Positions 38,221 through 53,182 of a stretch of 64,000 nucleotides of DNA are shown here, piece by piece; position 1 is the stretch's first letter, and every line of letters starts with the position of its first letter. The notes under the pieces are model-generated. The model did no database searches, was not told the DNA's origin, and saw only the letters and a list, made by a program, of their open reading frames with translations. The position numbers and the translations under genes were made by a program. Source of the stretch: Trogon surrucura (taxonomy: Eukaryota > Chordata > Aves > Trogoniformes > Trogonidae); NCBI GenBank assembly GCA_020746105.1, contig CM036623.1:4436001-4500000 (forward strand), in the 5' to 3' direction.

Positions 38221-41200
38221 GAGTTTGGGTAGTTCGGAGTCCTCAAGCTTCAGGAAAGCCAGCAACCAAGAAAACAGTGAGGTGTTTTTATGCAGAACAG
38301 TGTCACACATTTGTACATTTTCAGCAGTATCTTAGCCATCTTCCTCACATGGTCATTGCTCAGTCCATGACACAAAGGTCGTTCCATTCATTTGTGCTCT
38401 AGTTCAAGGCACGTGTGCAATGATAGGAATTAACAGTTCAAACAATTTACTAGAGGATACAGCAAGACTCTAAATACTGAAGTGATATTTTCATTATGAA
38501 CATGTTTTACAATGTAGTTGGGCCAGAAACTACAACTGCAAGATTAACAGAGTTTTAGCATTTGCTGAAAATGCCCTTCAGTGACGTTGATTTATCTGTA
38601 AAAAAACTTGCTACACAAAACCAACTTGCACGCAGATTCATTCGGTAATTGGCTACGACAAACCAACTGCTCAATGCAATTGACGTGTGCACCAGGGTGA
38701 GAGAAAACAACTTACAAAACCTTCCTCAGTAAAGCATGAGGCTAAGCATGGGAGCAAAACTACTCTAAAAAGACAGCACTCAATGTTTATTGCTTATCAT
38801 GTGCAAGTGAAGGTGCTCCTAAGTTTGCCAGAAGTGGTTTAACTCGACAGTGCAGAAAAAGTGCTTAACTCAATTTTTCACCATAACACACAACAAAAAC
38901 ATCACTAGCAAATGCAATCTTTGATTACATGAGAAGAAAAAACTCAGAAATTGGAAATACGCTTTGAAATGTATTTGGATAGCGTATCACATAGACACCT
39001 ATAATGAGTAGGAGCCTATTATGAACTTTTACCAAAATGTCAGTTATACTGGTCTGTAACTGTGATAAAATACTTTTACATGAAGAGGCTAAATGTTCAT
39101 CTTATTTAAAAAGCACACACAAAACAAACCCCAAACCAAACTTGTTAAAAGCACAGCAAGCCAAAATACCTCAAGTAGGTAAAAATCACACAGCTAAGAA
39201 AACCTGAAATATGTTCCAATATACTTATTCATAGTCTGTGTATTAAAAGCTAAAGTACATACAAAATAAAAGCTGTCACTGCTCTGTGGACTGCAGAATA
39301 TTTTTGTAGCTATTTTTCCTCATCCTCAGAAAATCACATTACTCTTAATACAGAAACATCCTGAAATTTTATAACTTTTGGATTTCTTTGAAACAAAAAG
39401 TCTATTTTATTGTTTTTTAATTAAACCTATTTTCCTGTAAGGTCTTTAAAGGCTCTACAAACTACCTTGCATTTTATTATTGCTGACAGTTATCTAAACC
39501 ACGCTTGAATGCCCTCTTTATCCTTTAGTGAACAATTGAAAGATCATATGCTAAAAAGACTTGTGCTTTCTCTTCTTCTAGCCCTATAATTAAGGCATTT
39601 TAATACATTTCTTCATAGTCATTAAGAGAGCACAATGTTAAAAATTAATGAAATGAGACAATTTTGAGTTTAACAACCATAAATACACACAACATAAATT
39701 TGTCTCAATTGTAGATATGAAAAAAAAAGCCTTCTTGAAATCACATGATGAGATTACCAAATTGTCAAGATTTTGCTTTTGCTGTCTAAGGGTATTTAAA
39801 TGATGTATGGAAGCCTGACAAGACTACAGTGCTACATACCCTAGAAAAGAGGTAAACATTTCTGTCAAACATTCAAATTCCATTGGTTTTAGCATGTTTG
39901 TGTTTACTTATATACATGCCTATAAAAAAAGTGGTACTGCTGGATGATGCTGAAATGGAGGAGGAAGGAGAAGAGAGTAAGCAGGACAAAGAGAAAAATA
40001 AGTCAATTGTAAAAAACCTGACATAGAATGTACAATACCACTATAACAACACCTACTTATAGCAGTACTTTAGTAATGCTTATAATAAACAACGAGATTT
40101 TCTTAATTTGGATTTTTTTTTCCTAAGAAACAGAGTTCACTATATCAATGTATCACACATTTTTGCCACAGACAGCGTTGTTTTTTTTTTTTTTACACTG
40201 CAAAAGGAATTCAATGTTTCTAAGTACATCATCATCACTTCTATATGCAACAAATATAGGGTGCAACTGTGCTATAGCCACATTATTATGGAGTATTTCC
40301 AAAAGGTATTGCTGCTGAGAAAATTTTCCAGCTTATCTTTTAAAACTAAGTTAGGTTTTTCAAGGTGTAAGTTCTTTATGCCTTCTCAACGAAATGTTGA
40401 AAAGACACTGCACATAAAGCAAGAAGATTACAGATTTTTTTTTTTTCCTTCTGACAGACAAACAGACAGACACACACACAAAAAGAAGTTGCTTTCCAGA
40501 AGATTTTTTAGGGTTGTCAGACTGTTATATTATAAACAACCTTATTAGTCCTTTATAATTACAATAGGTACCTCTGGACAAGATCGAGCAGACATGACAA
40601 ATGCTTCTGACTTCTTTTTAAATCGAACCTGGAAGGTCATCGCTGAACAAACAGAATGCTATACAGCCGGGGCCATAAATTGTGAAAGCTAAGAAAAAGG
40701 TAAGGTTTTTTTGATATAAAAATTAAAATTTTTCTGTTCTCTATAAAATGAAGAAATAGGAGGATGTAATAATTCAAAGAAGATAAGTAGCTGAAGAAAT
40801 CCTTACAAACTTCATTATAACACTTCTTTCAGCAGCTGAACCTGTATTTTGGTATTTATGAAATGCCTTTAGAGTTGTTCCATTATTTTATAAATACGTT
40901 CTTAAGGATAATTTTCTAATGAGTATTCACTCATGTTTGCATTTACTTTTTTTTTTCAGCGTTGTGATGAACTGTGGACAGTTAAGAAAAACAACAGTCA
41001 GCCTCAAATCTATGGGTTTTGCATGCTTTTATTCTCAAATCAAACCAGTAAAAGGATAATACACTACTGTGCATTTTTCCTAAAGTTTTTATTTTGTTTT
41101 AGGATCATTTAACAGTACTGGTAGTTTTGGATTAAATTTAATTTGTATAGAGATAAACAGTAACTTCAGTGACTGGAACTGGAAACCCATTGATGGATCT

Positions 41201-44200
41201 CCCTTTTAAATCTCGTATTTCAGTTTGGAGAGGAAATGTAAGGATTGAATTAGAAAGCTGTAAACTCTTGATGAGAATTAGTGGTATAAACCAAAAGAAA
41301 ATGAAACCTTCAGTTATTTTCCTTACAGTTAGGCTGACTGAAATTGTAAATCAACAGAATATTTGGATAGCACTCAAATCAACAGCTTTACCTAATAAAA
41401 GTTCTAACAGAGCACTGAGCATGCCATTTGAAACAAATATGAAATAAATATGAAATATGAATTACTCTAAAAAGAACCATATGAGAAGCAAAACAGTAAA
41501 ATCACCAAAAGTCAAGCAAAGGAAATTTGAACTGAAATGTATGACGGGCAATTAAGTACCTATTTTGACAATTCTAAGTGGTCAAGTTTTTAAAGTATGA
41601 CACAGAAACCTTAACCTATCTATATATGAGTGATAAATGAGGCATTTTGTGTCATTACATTCCCATAAATCACTTTCTTTAACTGCTGATGGCTTTTATC
41701 AGGTCTAACCTTTTCAAGCTTCTATCAGAGTGCTAACATTTTCAACTTTGACACATACGCAGTTTACAAATTCTGCAGCTGATTAACTCTGGACAGAAGC
41801 TCACTGCCATCATTGTCTTCTTCAAGTTGGGTTACAGCTTCAGCGTCTCGAAAACTCACATGCATCCTTCGTATGCCAGAAAAATCTCAATTTATTGGGC
41901 TGCGTTACAAAGGATGCAAGATTTTTCTCCTTTTGAAACAAATAAATGAGAACATCCTTTCAAAAATGCTCTTCTACAGAGAGCTGAAATACATATACTT
42001 CTTATTGGTTTAAAATCAAGTTGCAAATAAAGAGATATAAATAAAGTGTTCAATTTTACATGACTTTATAATTTAAACAAGCTTGGGATCACATCAATTT
42101 GATCACATAAAAAATGTTCTGGCTGAAGTCTCTGGGAAAAAGAATGACAAAAAGTTGAAAAAACCTAAAATGTTGCAGTCTATTATATATATGATACTGG
42201 AAAACACTGCATTTATAAGCTGATCATCATCATGGGATCATAAATCATTTTGTGGGATCCCTTGCTAAATTCTTCTCTGAATTATTTTGTAAATTTCAAA
42301 GATTATAAATTGCAGTATCTGGAAATTGCAAACTTCAGCATTACAGCGCTTAGAACACAAAATGAATTTCATCATGCTAACTCAGAACAAAATAAATGTA
42401 ACAGCAGAAAAGAAATAAAGGAAACAACATTCTATCATGCATACGTGAACCCAAAGATTCCAAAGAACATTTGCTTCCTGTAGGAACTGATATTAAATGA
42501 CCTATTTGCGTGACACAACAAATTTTTGCTACAAATAGCTGATAAAATAGTTGATGACCCCTTCCCAGGTGTCTGTCTTCAAAAACATTTTAACTTACTG
42601 TACTATTCCAACAATCGAGCAGCAATACAGTCGTTCTTTGTGCATTACCAGCATCAAGACACAGTAAGAATGGTAGTAAAGCTTTAGTCTAAACATGTGC
42701 ATTTTCACTACTTTTTAATTCAAAAATATGCAGAATATAATTTATAATCAACTGAGATGTATTTCACCTATTGAAACAAGCAGTAGAACGTTCACTGAAA
42801 TGCACTGACAAGATGTAATTGATCTGGACACCGAAAGAAAGCTCCAGTTTAAAGAGATACTGTCTTTAACAATATTGGTCAGACTGCAGAAATTTCCGTG
42901 TTGGTTGTGTGACCACTGGAAGCCTGGTACTTCAGATGGTATTAGTTTTGATAAGAGCTAACTAGACATCAGACCTAAATAACCAAACCTGAAGAGACAG
43001 GCCTGGACCATGCAAATAGGAATGTCCGCAGAGGCTCTCGTGCAGTTGACTGTCTCTTGTCGACAAACAACCCATCTTAGAAAAAACACTGGAGGAAAGG
43101 CAAATTTTTTCAGCATCACACCTCAACCAGTCTTGTAGTGTCAATATTTAAGGCCTATCCATAAAAAATTTAAAAGTTCTTTATTTCACTAACAATGTCA
43201 CACATCAGAGAAGCTCTGCAGTTACACTTTGACAATTCAGATGTAAATCTTGGAATGTCTGTAACTACTCCTGACAAAGGCATATTTATCATATAAACAA
43301 AAGGACATGATTTCTTGATGTTCATATCAAAGACTAGTGATGGATGAGAGCACGCTAATCAAATGACAAACCAGAAGGAACACAGATTCTTGCTATTTTG
43401 ATTAGGAGAGGGAAATGAAGATCTTTTTCATAAGTTAATGTACACACATTCTAAATTTATACACAGAAATACATACACACCTTAGTATAACACACTGTAT
43501 GCATAGGAACTTGGTGTGTTCTCAAGCAGACATGCTGCAAATACTAACTAGAATAACTGCCAATTTACTTAAGGTCAGAAGAAGCCCCACATATAGTAAA
43601 GAAAATCAAACATTAGCTTTGATCAATTCCAGTTAATTGCTTATAAATTTAAACATTCACAAGCAATTTTAGCCTTCTTATATTAAAATTCCAAGTAATG
43701 AGAGAGAATTATTTAACCTTTTCTTGTAATTTGTTTCCGACTGCCTTAGTTCCAGGTTTAAATTATGCTTACATGAAGTTATACTCACATAACTTAAAAC
43801 TGCATAAAACCAATGTGAACACTACCGAAAACAAAACTGTAGACTGTTTATGTGGGATGCAGTACTGTAAGACAAGCGGGGAAATTCAGAACCAAATTTT
43901 TATTGTAAGCTTTTACATTTTCAGTACTCAACTCACCTTATCTTAAAGTCTTGCTTTATGTGTACCCAAAATGTAGAAAACTAATTATGCATCTTTAACA
44001 AGAAGTGCCAAACATCAAGAACTTTGCTTACTAAGCGTAAGAGTCACAACCACTCTCAGTGGTTGTCACTCAAAACTTCACTAAATTTGTAGATTTATAT
44101 GCAGTGGCAAGGTCCAATGAGGCCCAAAGGTACTTTCAAAAATATCCTCAAGAAAGTACGCTGGTCACTCTAGTTCTGACCAAAAAAGGAAAAGCCACTT

Positions 44201-47200
44201 CACTAACTGGAGAGTTATCCACAAAATATGCTTGTTTATACCTTGCTGTAGTTACGAAACCTACAAATATACAAAAAAAAAATGATAATACTCTGTAATT
44301 CAGAATAATTGCATTTTTTAAAAAAAATGAGTGACCCACATACAGTTTTCAAGAACTTACAAGAAGGCACATTTTATAATCTGTAGAAAAGCATGTAACT
44401 AAACTGATGACAATGAAGGGGAAAAAGGTGTTTGAATTAAAAGTATTCTTAATGCAAAAATAGTATTATTGTTAAACTAATTTTTATCTCTCCCTTTGAG
44501 CAGAAATGGATTCAAAGTCAAGAATTATATAATATCATTTTGAAGTGTAGTGTTTTAAAAAACATACCAACACCAACAATCACTTTACTCCACTACTCAG
44601 AATCCCTATTAAGACACATCTGATGCTGTGCTTAACACAACTTATCCAAGTACCCTGAATGCCTCCTTTAATGCAAGATCAGTGTCCCAAGAAATTCTTG
44701 TGCTCTGGAAACACAAATCCGTGTCGTACAATCGCCCAGAACAAACAAAATGTGGGCAGTTTCAATACATACATTTCAGTCTCGTTTTTAATCAAGAGAA
44801 ACACTGCTCTCATAGAGGGTGACTTCACAGTGACACTGTATTTCTTCTTGCCTGAGCCAAGAATTCCTAGACAAAAGGAATTTGTGTAACTGTGTGTAAA
44901 TGCGACTGATGTCCATGAACTGGCCAGCGACTACTGAATCTACTCATTTTATATCTAAAATTTCTTAGATTGTGCACTAACCTCACCAGTCTCATGTTTT
45001 TATGTGTTTTATTTACTGAGTCCTATCTGTAATCATCTATTGACATTACTTACTTTCTTTCGTTTATTGGTACAAATAGTTTTATATTCTATATATAGTA
45101 GTGGATCATTTAATACATTAAAGGCTGCTTAAGACACAACTAAACTCCTCCACCTCTTGGACCTTTTTTGAAAAATTTACTGGATGCCCAATATATATAA
45201 TATTCAATAGCATGTGAGAATAATTTTTATGCAACTCTGATAGTTAGAAAGATAGATAACTCAATTATTAGATCATCTATCAAAATATTCAGATGTATAA
45301 GAGGCTACTAAAAAGATTGATGACTGAGAAAGTCCACTGATTCTCTAGCCATCATATTCACACATTTGGCTAGACAACATTTTTCGCTGCCTTCACAAGC
45401 AAGCTTCATTACCCATCACTCCACTGAAAAGAGTTTATTATGAGGCTGCCATCTTGGCAAGACTATTATTTAGATGATAAATGTTGGGGGAAAAAGTGTG
45501 TCTAGATTTTTTTTTTTTAAGATGAGCTTTTTGACAGATAAAACAAACAGCATCTACATTTCTAATTAACTTAAATTTGGCATATACAAATACAGGTCAG
45601 TAAAGCTATGATATGCTACTAGATTATCTTCTGTCTGAATCTTGCCCTTAATTTGTAAAATGTAAATTAACTAATTAGAAGAAAAGCAGCATTATTTGTG
45701 ACAAAATGCTTCTTCTACTTCTTTGCTTTGTGGCATTCATGATCAACTGTAGTCCTTCATTCTAACTTCTAATAGATGGATAATTATGCTCATACTAATT
45801 TATTAGGCTTTTAGTATTTTAAACCAAATGAAAATTTGAGATTTCTGAAGGCAACGAAGCACAACACACTGCAACATGAAGCTAAATTACATACATGCCA
45901 GCTTCACTCCATTCCCAATATTATGCTGTTTACACACATAGGCTGCATGAATATGGGTGTGAAGGCACCACTTTCAATATTCAAGTACGTGACTCAAAGG
46001 AAAATCTCTATTAGTACTCCCAAAATTTCTCTGAAATCTCTGTATCCTTTCTGTGCATGATGCATAGTAATAATGTGCTCTGTTCATTAGTGCTAAGAGT
46101 TAAATTTTGCTTTATACTCCTACTACCCTCCTCAGTTGTCATTTGATATGGATTAAACTAGCAAATACAGAATTACACAAAGGAAGGGGGAGTTGGCCAT
46201 TCTTGAGTTTCAGTCCAGCAACTTGACCTTGTAAAATAAAAAATATATGATATCATAGTTTACAGGAAGGGATTCTTTTCACTTTGGTTTGGTTTGAACT
46301 ATTACTAGGTAGATAAAGACTCAACACTAAGAAATACATTGAAAATGTCAGATGTAAATGTCAATTAAAAATTACAAGGAATTCTGAAAGGTAAGGTCTG
46401 TGGGGGGTTGACATTCTTTGACATAGTGGAGTGTCTGCAACCAGGCCTTTGGCAAGCATAGCAGGATCTGTGCTGTCAGCTCTTATCGTACATAAACTTA
46501 GATGCTTGTCTAATCTGAATGAGAAATACCAGGAAAATTGGAGCTGAAGCCTTGCAGTGATGTGGATGGAAGCTGCAAATGCTCTCTCTGCACTACATGA
46601 GTCTACCGTGACATGATAATATTTAAGGCAGTACAGAAAAATATAAGGAAAAAATATTTTAAACAAAACTACGTAGTGCTTCATTTATTATATTTTGAGA
46701 ATGTAACAATCTAGCACTGAACGAGTCTTAACTAATAGAATTAAATTATAATGAAAATCCCTGTTTCTTGTCCATATTAAACATAGTATCTAAGGAGAAC
46801 ACCACCTGAAAATATATACATACTTAATATCAATTATGCAAAAGTAAATGCTATTATGAATACGGTACAGCCTGTTCTTTCTCTCCTTTGACAAAAATTA
46901 GGTTTGAAACAAAATAAAACAATCCACAATGCTCAGCCAAACAATTAACATTAGAGCAGTGCTAGGCATAAGCTGTGGTCTCAATGGAAAATGCCTTCAT
47001 GCTCTGTTATTCAATCACATTGTTAAAAAGTGGATGATCGGTGAAACCTAAAAATGTTACTTTGGAGCTAAAGTAAAAACATATTCTTATTTTTCATAAA
47101 CCACATGTTGATTTTTATACTGTTCGTGTGTCATTAAAAATTGCGATACTTCACGTCAAATGCTGTTGGAAATAAGCTAAATGTATCTAGAACACTTGTG

Positions 47201-50200
47201 AAGTGCAGAGGTATGCCTCTGTGTGTGTGTGAGCGTACACGTATATTGCTCCATCTCGCAGGAGAACACAGAATTTCATCACCTTCATTGAGCAAACTGC
47301 TGTTTAAGTAAGGTACTGTATCAGTAGACTAGCAGAAAACGGCACTCTTCACTGCTTTTGATTCTCTTCTCCTCAAACAAACATATGTACCTCAGTGCTA
47401 CTAAGGCTAGCAAGTTGGCATGGCAAATTTTAAAAAGTGATTTATTTTTGAAGAAACTTATCTATATATATAGTCCTAGGTGGCAAAAATCATCATAAAC
47501 TCTCTCTTCTATCCATTTTTGTTTAAGATTAATTTACTAATTCGAGTGGAGCCAGGAGGGAAAGAAAACCGAATAGAGCAAAACCCAGCATGTGTGCAAA
47601 TCTACAAGCACCACAGAGCTAAACAAACCCTAAGTCCCTCAGTGTTGCAGTAAGGTCAAAACCTTTCAGCATTGTACCAGTGTGTCAAAATATGTCAACA
47701 AACCATCATACTGCAAGAAGAAGAATGACCTTTCAGTTCTTTACGTTTGGGCTGCCAGTGAAGCTCCGGATACTGGGTATGCATGAACAGTTTTCCTAGC
47801 CACTTGACAAATGCAACTCCCAAGGTTTCCTCCAAGTCAAGTTGTTATACCACTCGCTTCCAACTCCCCAGTACAACTTTTTAAACCATTTGCACTTGGA
47901 GAATATTGATCTTGTTACAGAAGAGACATCCATAAAGCCACGCCATAACTCTCCCCCTACCGCCTACAATCACACACCAGTTAATACTTAAAGTCTTCGC
48001 AGTACCATGTCAAAAACCATTTAAAACAGCTGAACAGAAAAAAAATGTACATTGTTCTGATGTTCAGATTCGCCTTTTATATACGTGATTCATCCTCATA
48101 GTCGACTCCACATGGATTCAAACAGAATTCTCAAAAACCCCAAGTACACATTGTCTGTGTGACAGAAATACATTTTCATTTATCTGAAATAAATGCCTTT
48201 TTTTAATCTACAGGGCTCTATGATTAATTTTACTGTGACAGTTATAAACTGATATCTCAAGATCAGAATTAATTAACAACGCATTTAATTACAAATTTAG
48301 GCTTCCAAAAAGTTTACTATTTTAAAATTACTTACAGGATACCTGCTTTTATTTATTCTTTCAAAAAAGCAGAGGCGCAGGACTAACAACATTTAGAATA
48401 CAAGCAAATGGGGGGAGGAATTTAGTACGGGGATGACTTACCATTCTTATTCAAAGAGAAGATGAAGTGCTTCTCTTTCGCTATGTGAAATTGCCTTTAG
48501 TTTAATATCAGTGTCAAATATGACATTTTACTACGGTCTTCCTCACATATAGTAAAGTTTCTTTAGCTAATAATGGCGTCAAGCTTTCTCCTGGGACTCT
48601 CTAGAAATTACATTCCAGAATGTACATATGCCTCAGCCAGGCTCGCAGAAGATAGAAAATGTAAATTGCTGTATTTGAGTTTATATCTTCTTACAGCAAG
48701 TCACTGACAGTGCAGCCACTAATTACTATTTGAACCGTGTGTTGCTGATCCCTGTGTGCCTCACAGAAAGCACCAGTCACGCCTCTCAGCTCTGACTAAC
48801 AGACTCTTGCATCCAGGACTCCAATTTTTAATTTAAGTTAGAAAAAATTTAATAATTAGACAGTATGGGAAAAAAAAAAAAAAAAGAAACAGCAGCATTC
48901 ATTAACAACACATTCTCACACTCTGTTTTAAAGCACAGTCTGTGTTACTCCCCGTCCCCGCTCTCCAAATTACCGTTGGTCACACAGACTGTACAAGAAA
49001 TACCCCACTGCAGGCCAGCGAATGGTGAAAAGTGCGGTATCCACTATACGTGCACAAAGCAACTACATTTTGCACATGCAGTTGTCTTGTTTATCCAGTG
49101 GCAGCGAAAGCTATAGCCTTCTCCAAGGATGTGACCACTCTGAAGGAAAAATTATATTGTGTGAAGGGATTCTCTAGGTACATGAATCATTTTATACTGT
49201 TTGCTCAGTATATAAAATGGCTTTTTTTTTCTACATCACTCCGCAAAATCAGTCTGGGAATATGCACGATCAAACTTGCCTTTTCCCGTTTCTTTATTAT
49301 TGAAATATCTCAATATCTAAACAGCATCTTAAATTACGACTGTGCAAACCCACTGATAAGGTACACTTTGTACATTTTTAATGTGAAGCTTAATTTGAAG
49401 ATGAGGTTGCAGTGCAGCACTGAAACTGAAAATTGCTTAACAATACCATTGATATATGAGCCATAAAAAACCTTGCTAAGCTGTCCCTGCAGAACTCAGA
49501 GTAATAAAAAGGTGTTCTTTTGCACCGAGGTGAACAGACATGGTTGACTGCATCTAGGGAGCTGTTCTGTTAAATGAGAAAGTGCCATTTCTCTCCTGTC
49601 AGTACAGACCAATTTAAGACACTCACAGATTTAGTTAGCACAGAGTACAGGATTTAATGAAATACACACGTAACGGCAAACAAACCACAGCTATGTTCAA
49701 AGCTTTCAGTCAGATTGTGTGCAGAATTAATCTTCTGTCTGTGACAGACGTGAGAAGAAGACCAGAAACTTTTCCAGTCTCACTCCTACTTTTCAGAGAA
49801 GCAATAAAAAAGCTGAATGGAAAAGGTCTAAACCCTCTCACCTTCATTCCTTTCCAAGTATCTAGACAAGTATTTCTACCCACATCTAAATAGCAATGTT
49901 GCAGATTTTCTCTCCAATTTCATTTTGGCTTTAACTTCAACAAGTAGATCAGGTTTACAAACCCCAGAACTATCAGCTGAGGAACTGATCAGCTGTGAAT
50001 TGATGCTTCTCCAAAAGCTTCCTCCTTCAGGAGGCAAGGGGGTGCAGTGAATTGACTGCAAGGCTGGTTCTCACTTGAGAGATCCTTGCACAGGCAGATT
50101 AAATCATGCAAAATAGGTTCACAGGTTGTGCAGCTACCCCTGTGTCCTTCTGCATAAATAGTTTCAGAGAGCAATGAAAGTTAACTGTCCAACCTACGTG

Positions 50201-52202
50201 CAACCTAATCTGTCAACGTGTGTTCATTAACCCAACTGTCATTATCTTAGAAGCTGCAGTAGCTCAGAATTTCAGAAAATGTTCTGAGACTGTTAGTTTG
50301 GCCAGGCAGTACCAAAATTAAAAGTAACAGGATCTTTCTCTGAAAAAAAACCCAGAGAAATCAGCCCAATTTCCATAGTTAACCTATCACTAAATTCTGC
50401 ATTTAGTGGGCAAGAAATCTCACTAAGGAGGTTTCCAGTTTTCTTTGTATGAATGTAAAGTCCCTGTATTTAAGAATCAACATGTCTTGTAGCTGTTTTC
50501 AACATGGACTGTAACAAAAGAGTTGGCAAAATCTCAAAACTACTTCCAAAACAGTCTTATTGATCCATATGTCAATTCAGTCTAGCTTTTGCAATATTAA
50601 AGGTACTCAGCTAACAGCTCAGAGAGAGATGCTATTCCATTTCTGAAGTTGCAATATTAATTAGTACAGGGCAATATTAAAACAAAGTTAACTATGTCTG
50701 GGTTTCCTGATAAAAGCATAAGAGAAGTTTCTTTCAGAAATGTCAGACTGAAATGGCACACACCATTTGAGAATGTTTTACGCATTTTACAGCTCACATC
50801 AAAACGTGGATAGTAATTTTGTTCCACTCAAAAAAGGATAGAAACTACAACTTCAAACTTCGCAACAGTAATTTTACTGCAGACAACAAATGGATGAGTG
50901 TCTTCATCCTACTTGTCCACTCAACTTTCACCCCATCCCAACTTCGTATCTTGATGCTTACGTTATCTACTTAAAATCCACTTCTTGGATCTGCTTTTCT
51001 CTAATACTGTCACGCATCCCTTTGAGCACACCTCTTCTCAGAAAATATTCCAGCCAGTAATGGCTTCCAGCTCTCAGCCTGAGCTCCTCTTCTATATGCT
51101 GATATGCAGGTTCACCACCGTTTGCATCAGCATCTCTCCTGGCATTCTCACCATTTGCCTGGATATTGTATATATTCACATTTCCAAGTCTTGTATTCTG
51201 GTCGTATGTTTCATAATTTTTTTACAACTTTCTTGTAGTATAGGATCTTCACCCAACAACTAACAGTCTTCCTGAGGTTCCCATTACCTCGGATTCAAGT
51301 TTTCCGTGTCACTTCTTTCTGGGATTGTCAAAGAGCAGGCCCTTCTCATGTCAATAAAGAATGCTGCTGCAGAGCATAATTCCAAACCCTGATGTTATTC
51401 TCACTGCCTACCATGGCTTAGAGTTCCACCACATACAAAACCAGAATTGAAGATGAATCATTTTTTTTTAACATTTTTTTGGGCAAAGAAAAATCCTCCA
51501 GTAAGGAGGCTCCTAGTACAATGGAAAGACATACAAATATATGCAATAACAACTTTTGTAAGAATAAAACAGAACTATTTTAACCATTTTAAAAAGAAAA
51601 GATCTTTATAGCAACACCATCAACATGTTCAAAAATTCTGTCCAGCATAACTTCCGTCTTCTATTTCTGTAAATACTCACTACATTTTTTAGCTTGATGA
51701 GAATTGTTATTACTGCTTAAAATGTCTATAACATGAAAAACCACTTTTATAAAAAAAACAGCAGTCAAACAGTATTGTCTTATATACAATCAAAATAAGT
51801 GATAAAGTTCTTTACACACAAAGCCCACTTGGTTAAACTGTGAAGATTCAACAACAAATTTGGCACCTTGCAGGTATGACAAAATATTACAGCAAAACCT
51901 TCCTTCAAAGCCAGGCATTAAAAAACCTGACGTATAACTTCTGTACCAAAGTAACTTATTCTGTCATCTAGCATCATTGTAAAATCACCAGATATATCTG
52001 CTGCATGTTAACAACGATAATGTGAATTTTTCACCAGTATTTCAGCATTCCAACTTGACATAATAATGACATTCAAAATGCCAGATCAGCAACATCTATT
52101 TTGTCCACATGCCTGAATATAAAAGTCACCAGTGTTTCTTCCAGAAACTTCTTTCAAAAATGCAGTCCTATTTATCCATAAGAAACAATAATAGAAATAT
52201 AC
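38221..52202. other. CDIN1: CDIN1 intron downstream of exon E, no further exon found
   Basis: Starting at the exon E donor and reading leftward (the direction of transcription), about 14 kb carry no recognisable interspersed repeat, RNA gene or coding exon. The two longest open frames (40108-40548 and 49032-49466, plus strand, 146 and 144 codons) are low-complexity or lack any family signature, and oppose CDIN1. An A-run of about 17 lies at 48869-48885. The last CDIN1 exon, expected to begin FGPGL, was searched for by eye without success. Confidence 0.7.
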
Positions 52203-52308
52203 CTGTTCCAGTAGCTCCAAAACTGGTCCTGCAAGTAGGCTTGGTGGCTACTTTCATCACCGAACGAGGCTTTGCTTTCAATCCAGTGAATTATGTGTCC
52301 TTCAACGG
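52203..52308 (-). CDS. CDIN1: CDIN1 internal coding exon E (ExK motif of the nuclease core)
   Basis: This 106-nt exon begins with CC completing Ala, then reads [28 protein letters not shown] and FWSYWN, and ends with AG of an Arg codon. IESK supplies the Glu and Lys of the PD-(D/E)XK active site, in trans to the Asp of exon D. The Tyr in WSYWN corresponds to human Y236, another position changed in CDA-I as I recall, and is intact. Differences from recalled human sequence are Cys to Ser in GDE(C/S)SH, His to Gln before AYL, and His to Gln after it. The acceptor is CACCCTAG and the donor is GTATAT. The next exon should start in phase 2 with FGPGL..., but no such sequence was found to the left. 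Confidence 0.97.
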
Positions 52309-53182
52309 CTAGGGTGACAGCAGAAAATAAACTGAACTCTGAGAATCACACTCAACAGCCTGTAAGAATGTGCTTGGGAATATCCTATTTACCCTACAAG
52401 CTATCACATAATTCATGCAAGAGTTACATTTGTAAAAACATCTTTCACATACGCACACAGGACTTTTTGTTTTTTAAGAAAAAAGTACCAGAAAATATTT
52501 CAATGGATAATTATATCGATTTCAGTTTAATCACACCCTGTTCTAGATATCTGCATTTAAAAGGAAAAGTGACTAGGCTAAGGTGCGATTGCATCCTAGT
52601 TGCACTCTTACTTTGCTGGAAAGGAGTTGTCAGGTAAGGAATCGAAAACTTCTGGGGAATAACAAGAACAGTTAGCTAAGCTGGTAAAGACAGAAATGTC
52701 TCACCAACCCAGAGTGGAAGATGTGAGAACGGCAAGGAAGTTTATCACAGATACATATCTACTTCCTTACTTTTGAAAAATCAGTTACACTTCGCCAGAA
52801 AGACGTCAGGACTAAAGTGTTATGTGAAAAAATGTCTGAAGTGCTGAAATAATTTGAAAAAAGTCACGCACTAACACTTTCAGATTTTTAGAGACAAATC
52901 CACACAAACAAATTAATGGCTATTGTTAACCTTCTTTCTAAAAGGGTAGTATTACAAGCCCAAGAATTCTTTTGGGTCTTTTCCAGTTTCCGTTCTCAAG
53001 AATTACAAAAGTTAGGTCCATCTAATTGTTTTCTAGTTTCCATTTAATCAGGCTCCTCAAAAGCTGGGATGTAATCTCACACGTTTCTAGCAAAAAAGTG
53101 CGTATCTTAATATGAAACACTTATTTTGTGTATTGCAGTCCACACTATCGGGAAATCTTACCAATATATCTACCTGTCTGAA

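Noticed and set aside
40108-40548. 146-codon plus-strand open frame.
   Set aside because: Rich in Phe/Lys from T- and A-runs, includes a short CAGA/CA simple repeat, no domain or conserved motif. Probably chance in AT-rich DNA.
47218-47232. (TG)n repeat.
   Set aside because: Only about six units, too short to be notable.
49032-49466. 144-codon plus-strand open frame.
   Set aside because: No recognisable family, no splice or promoter context, and opposite to CDIN1. Likely spurious.
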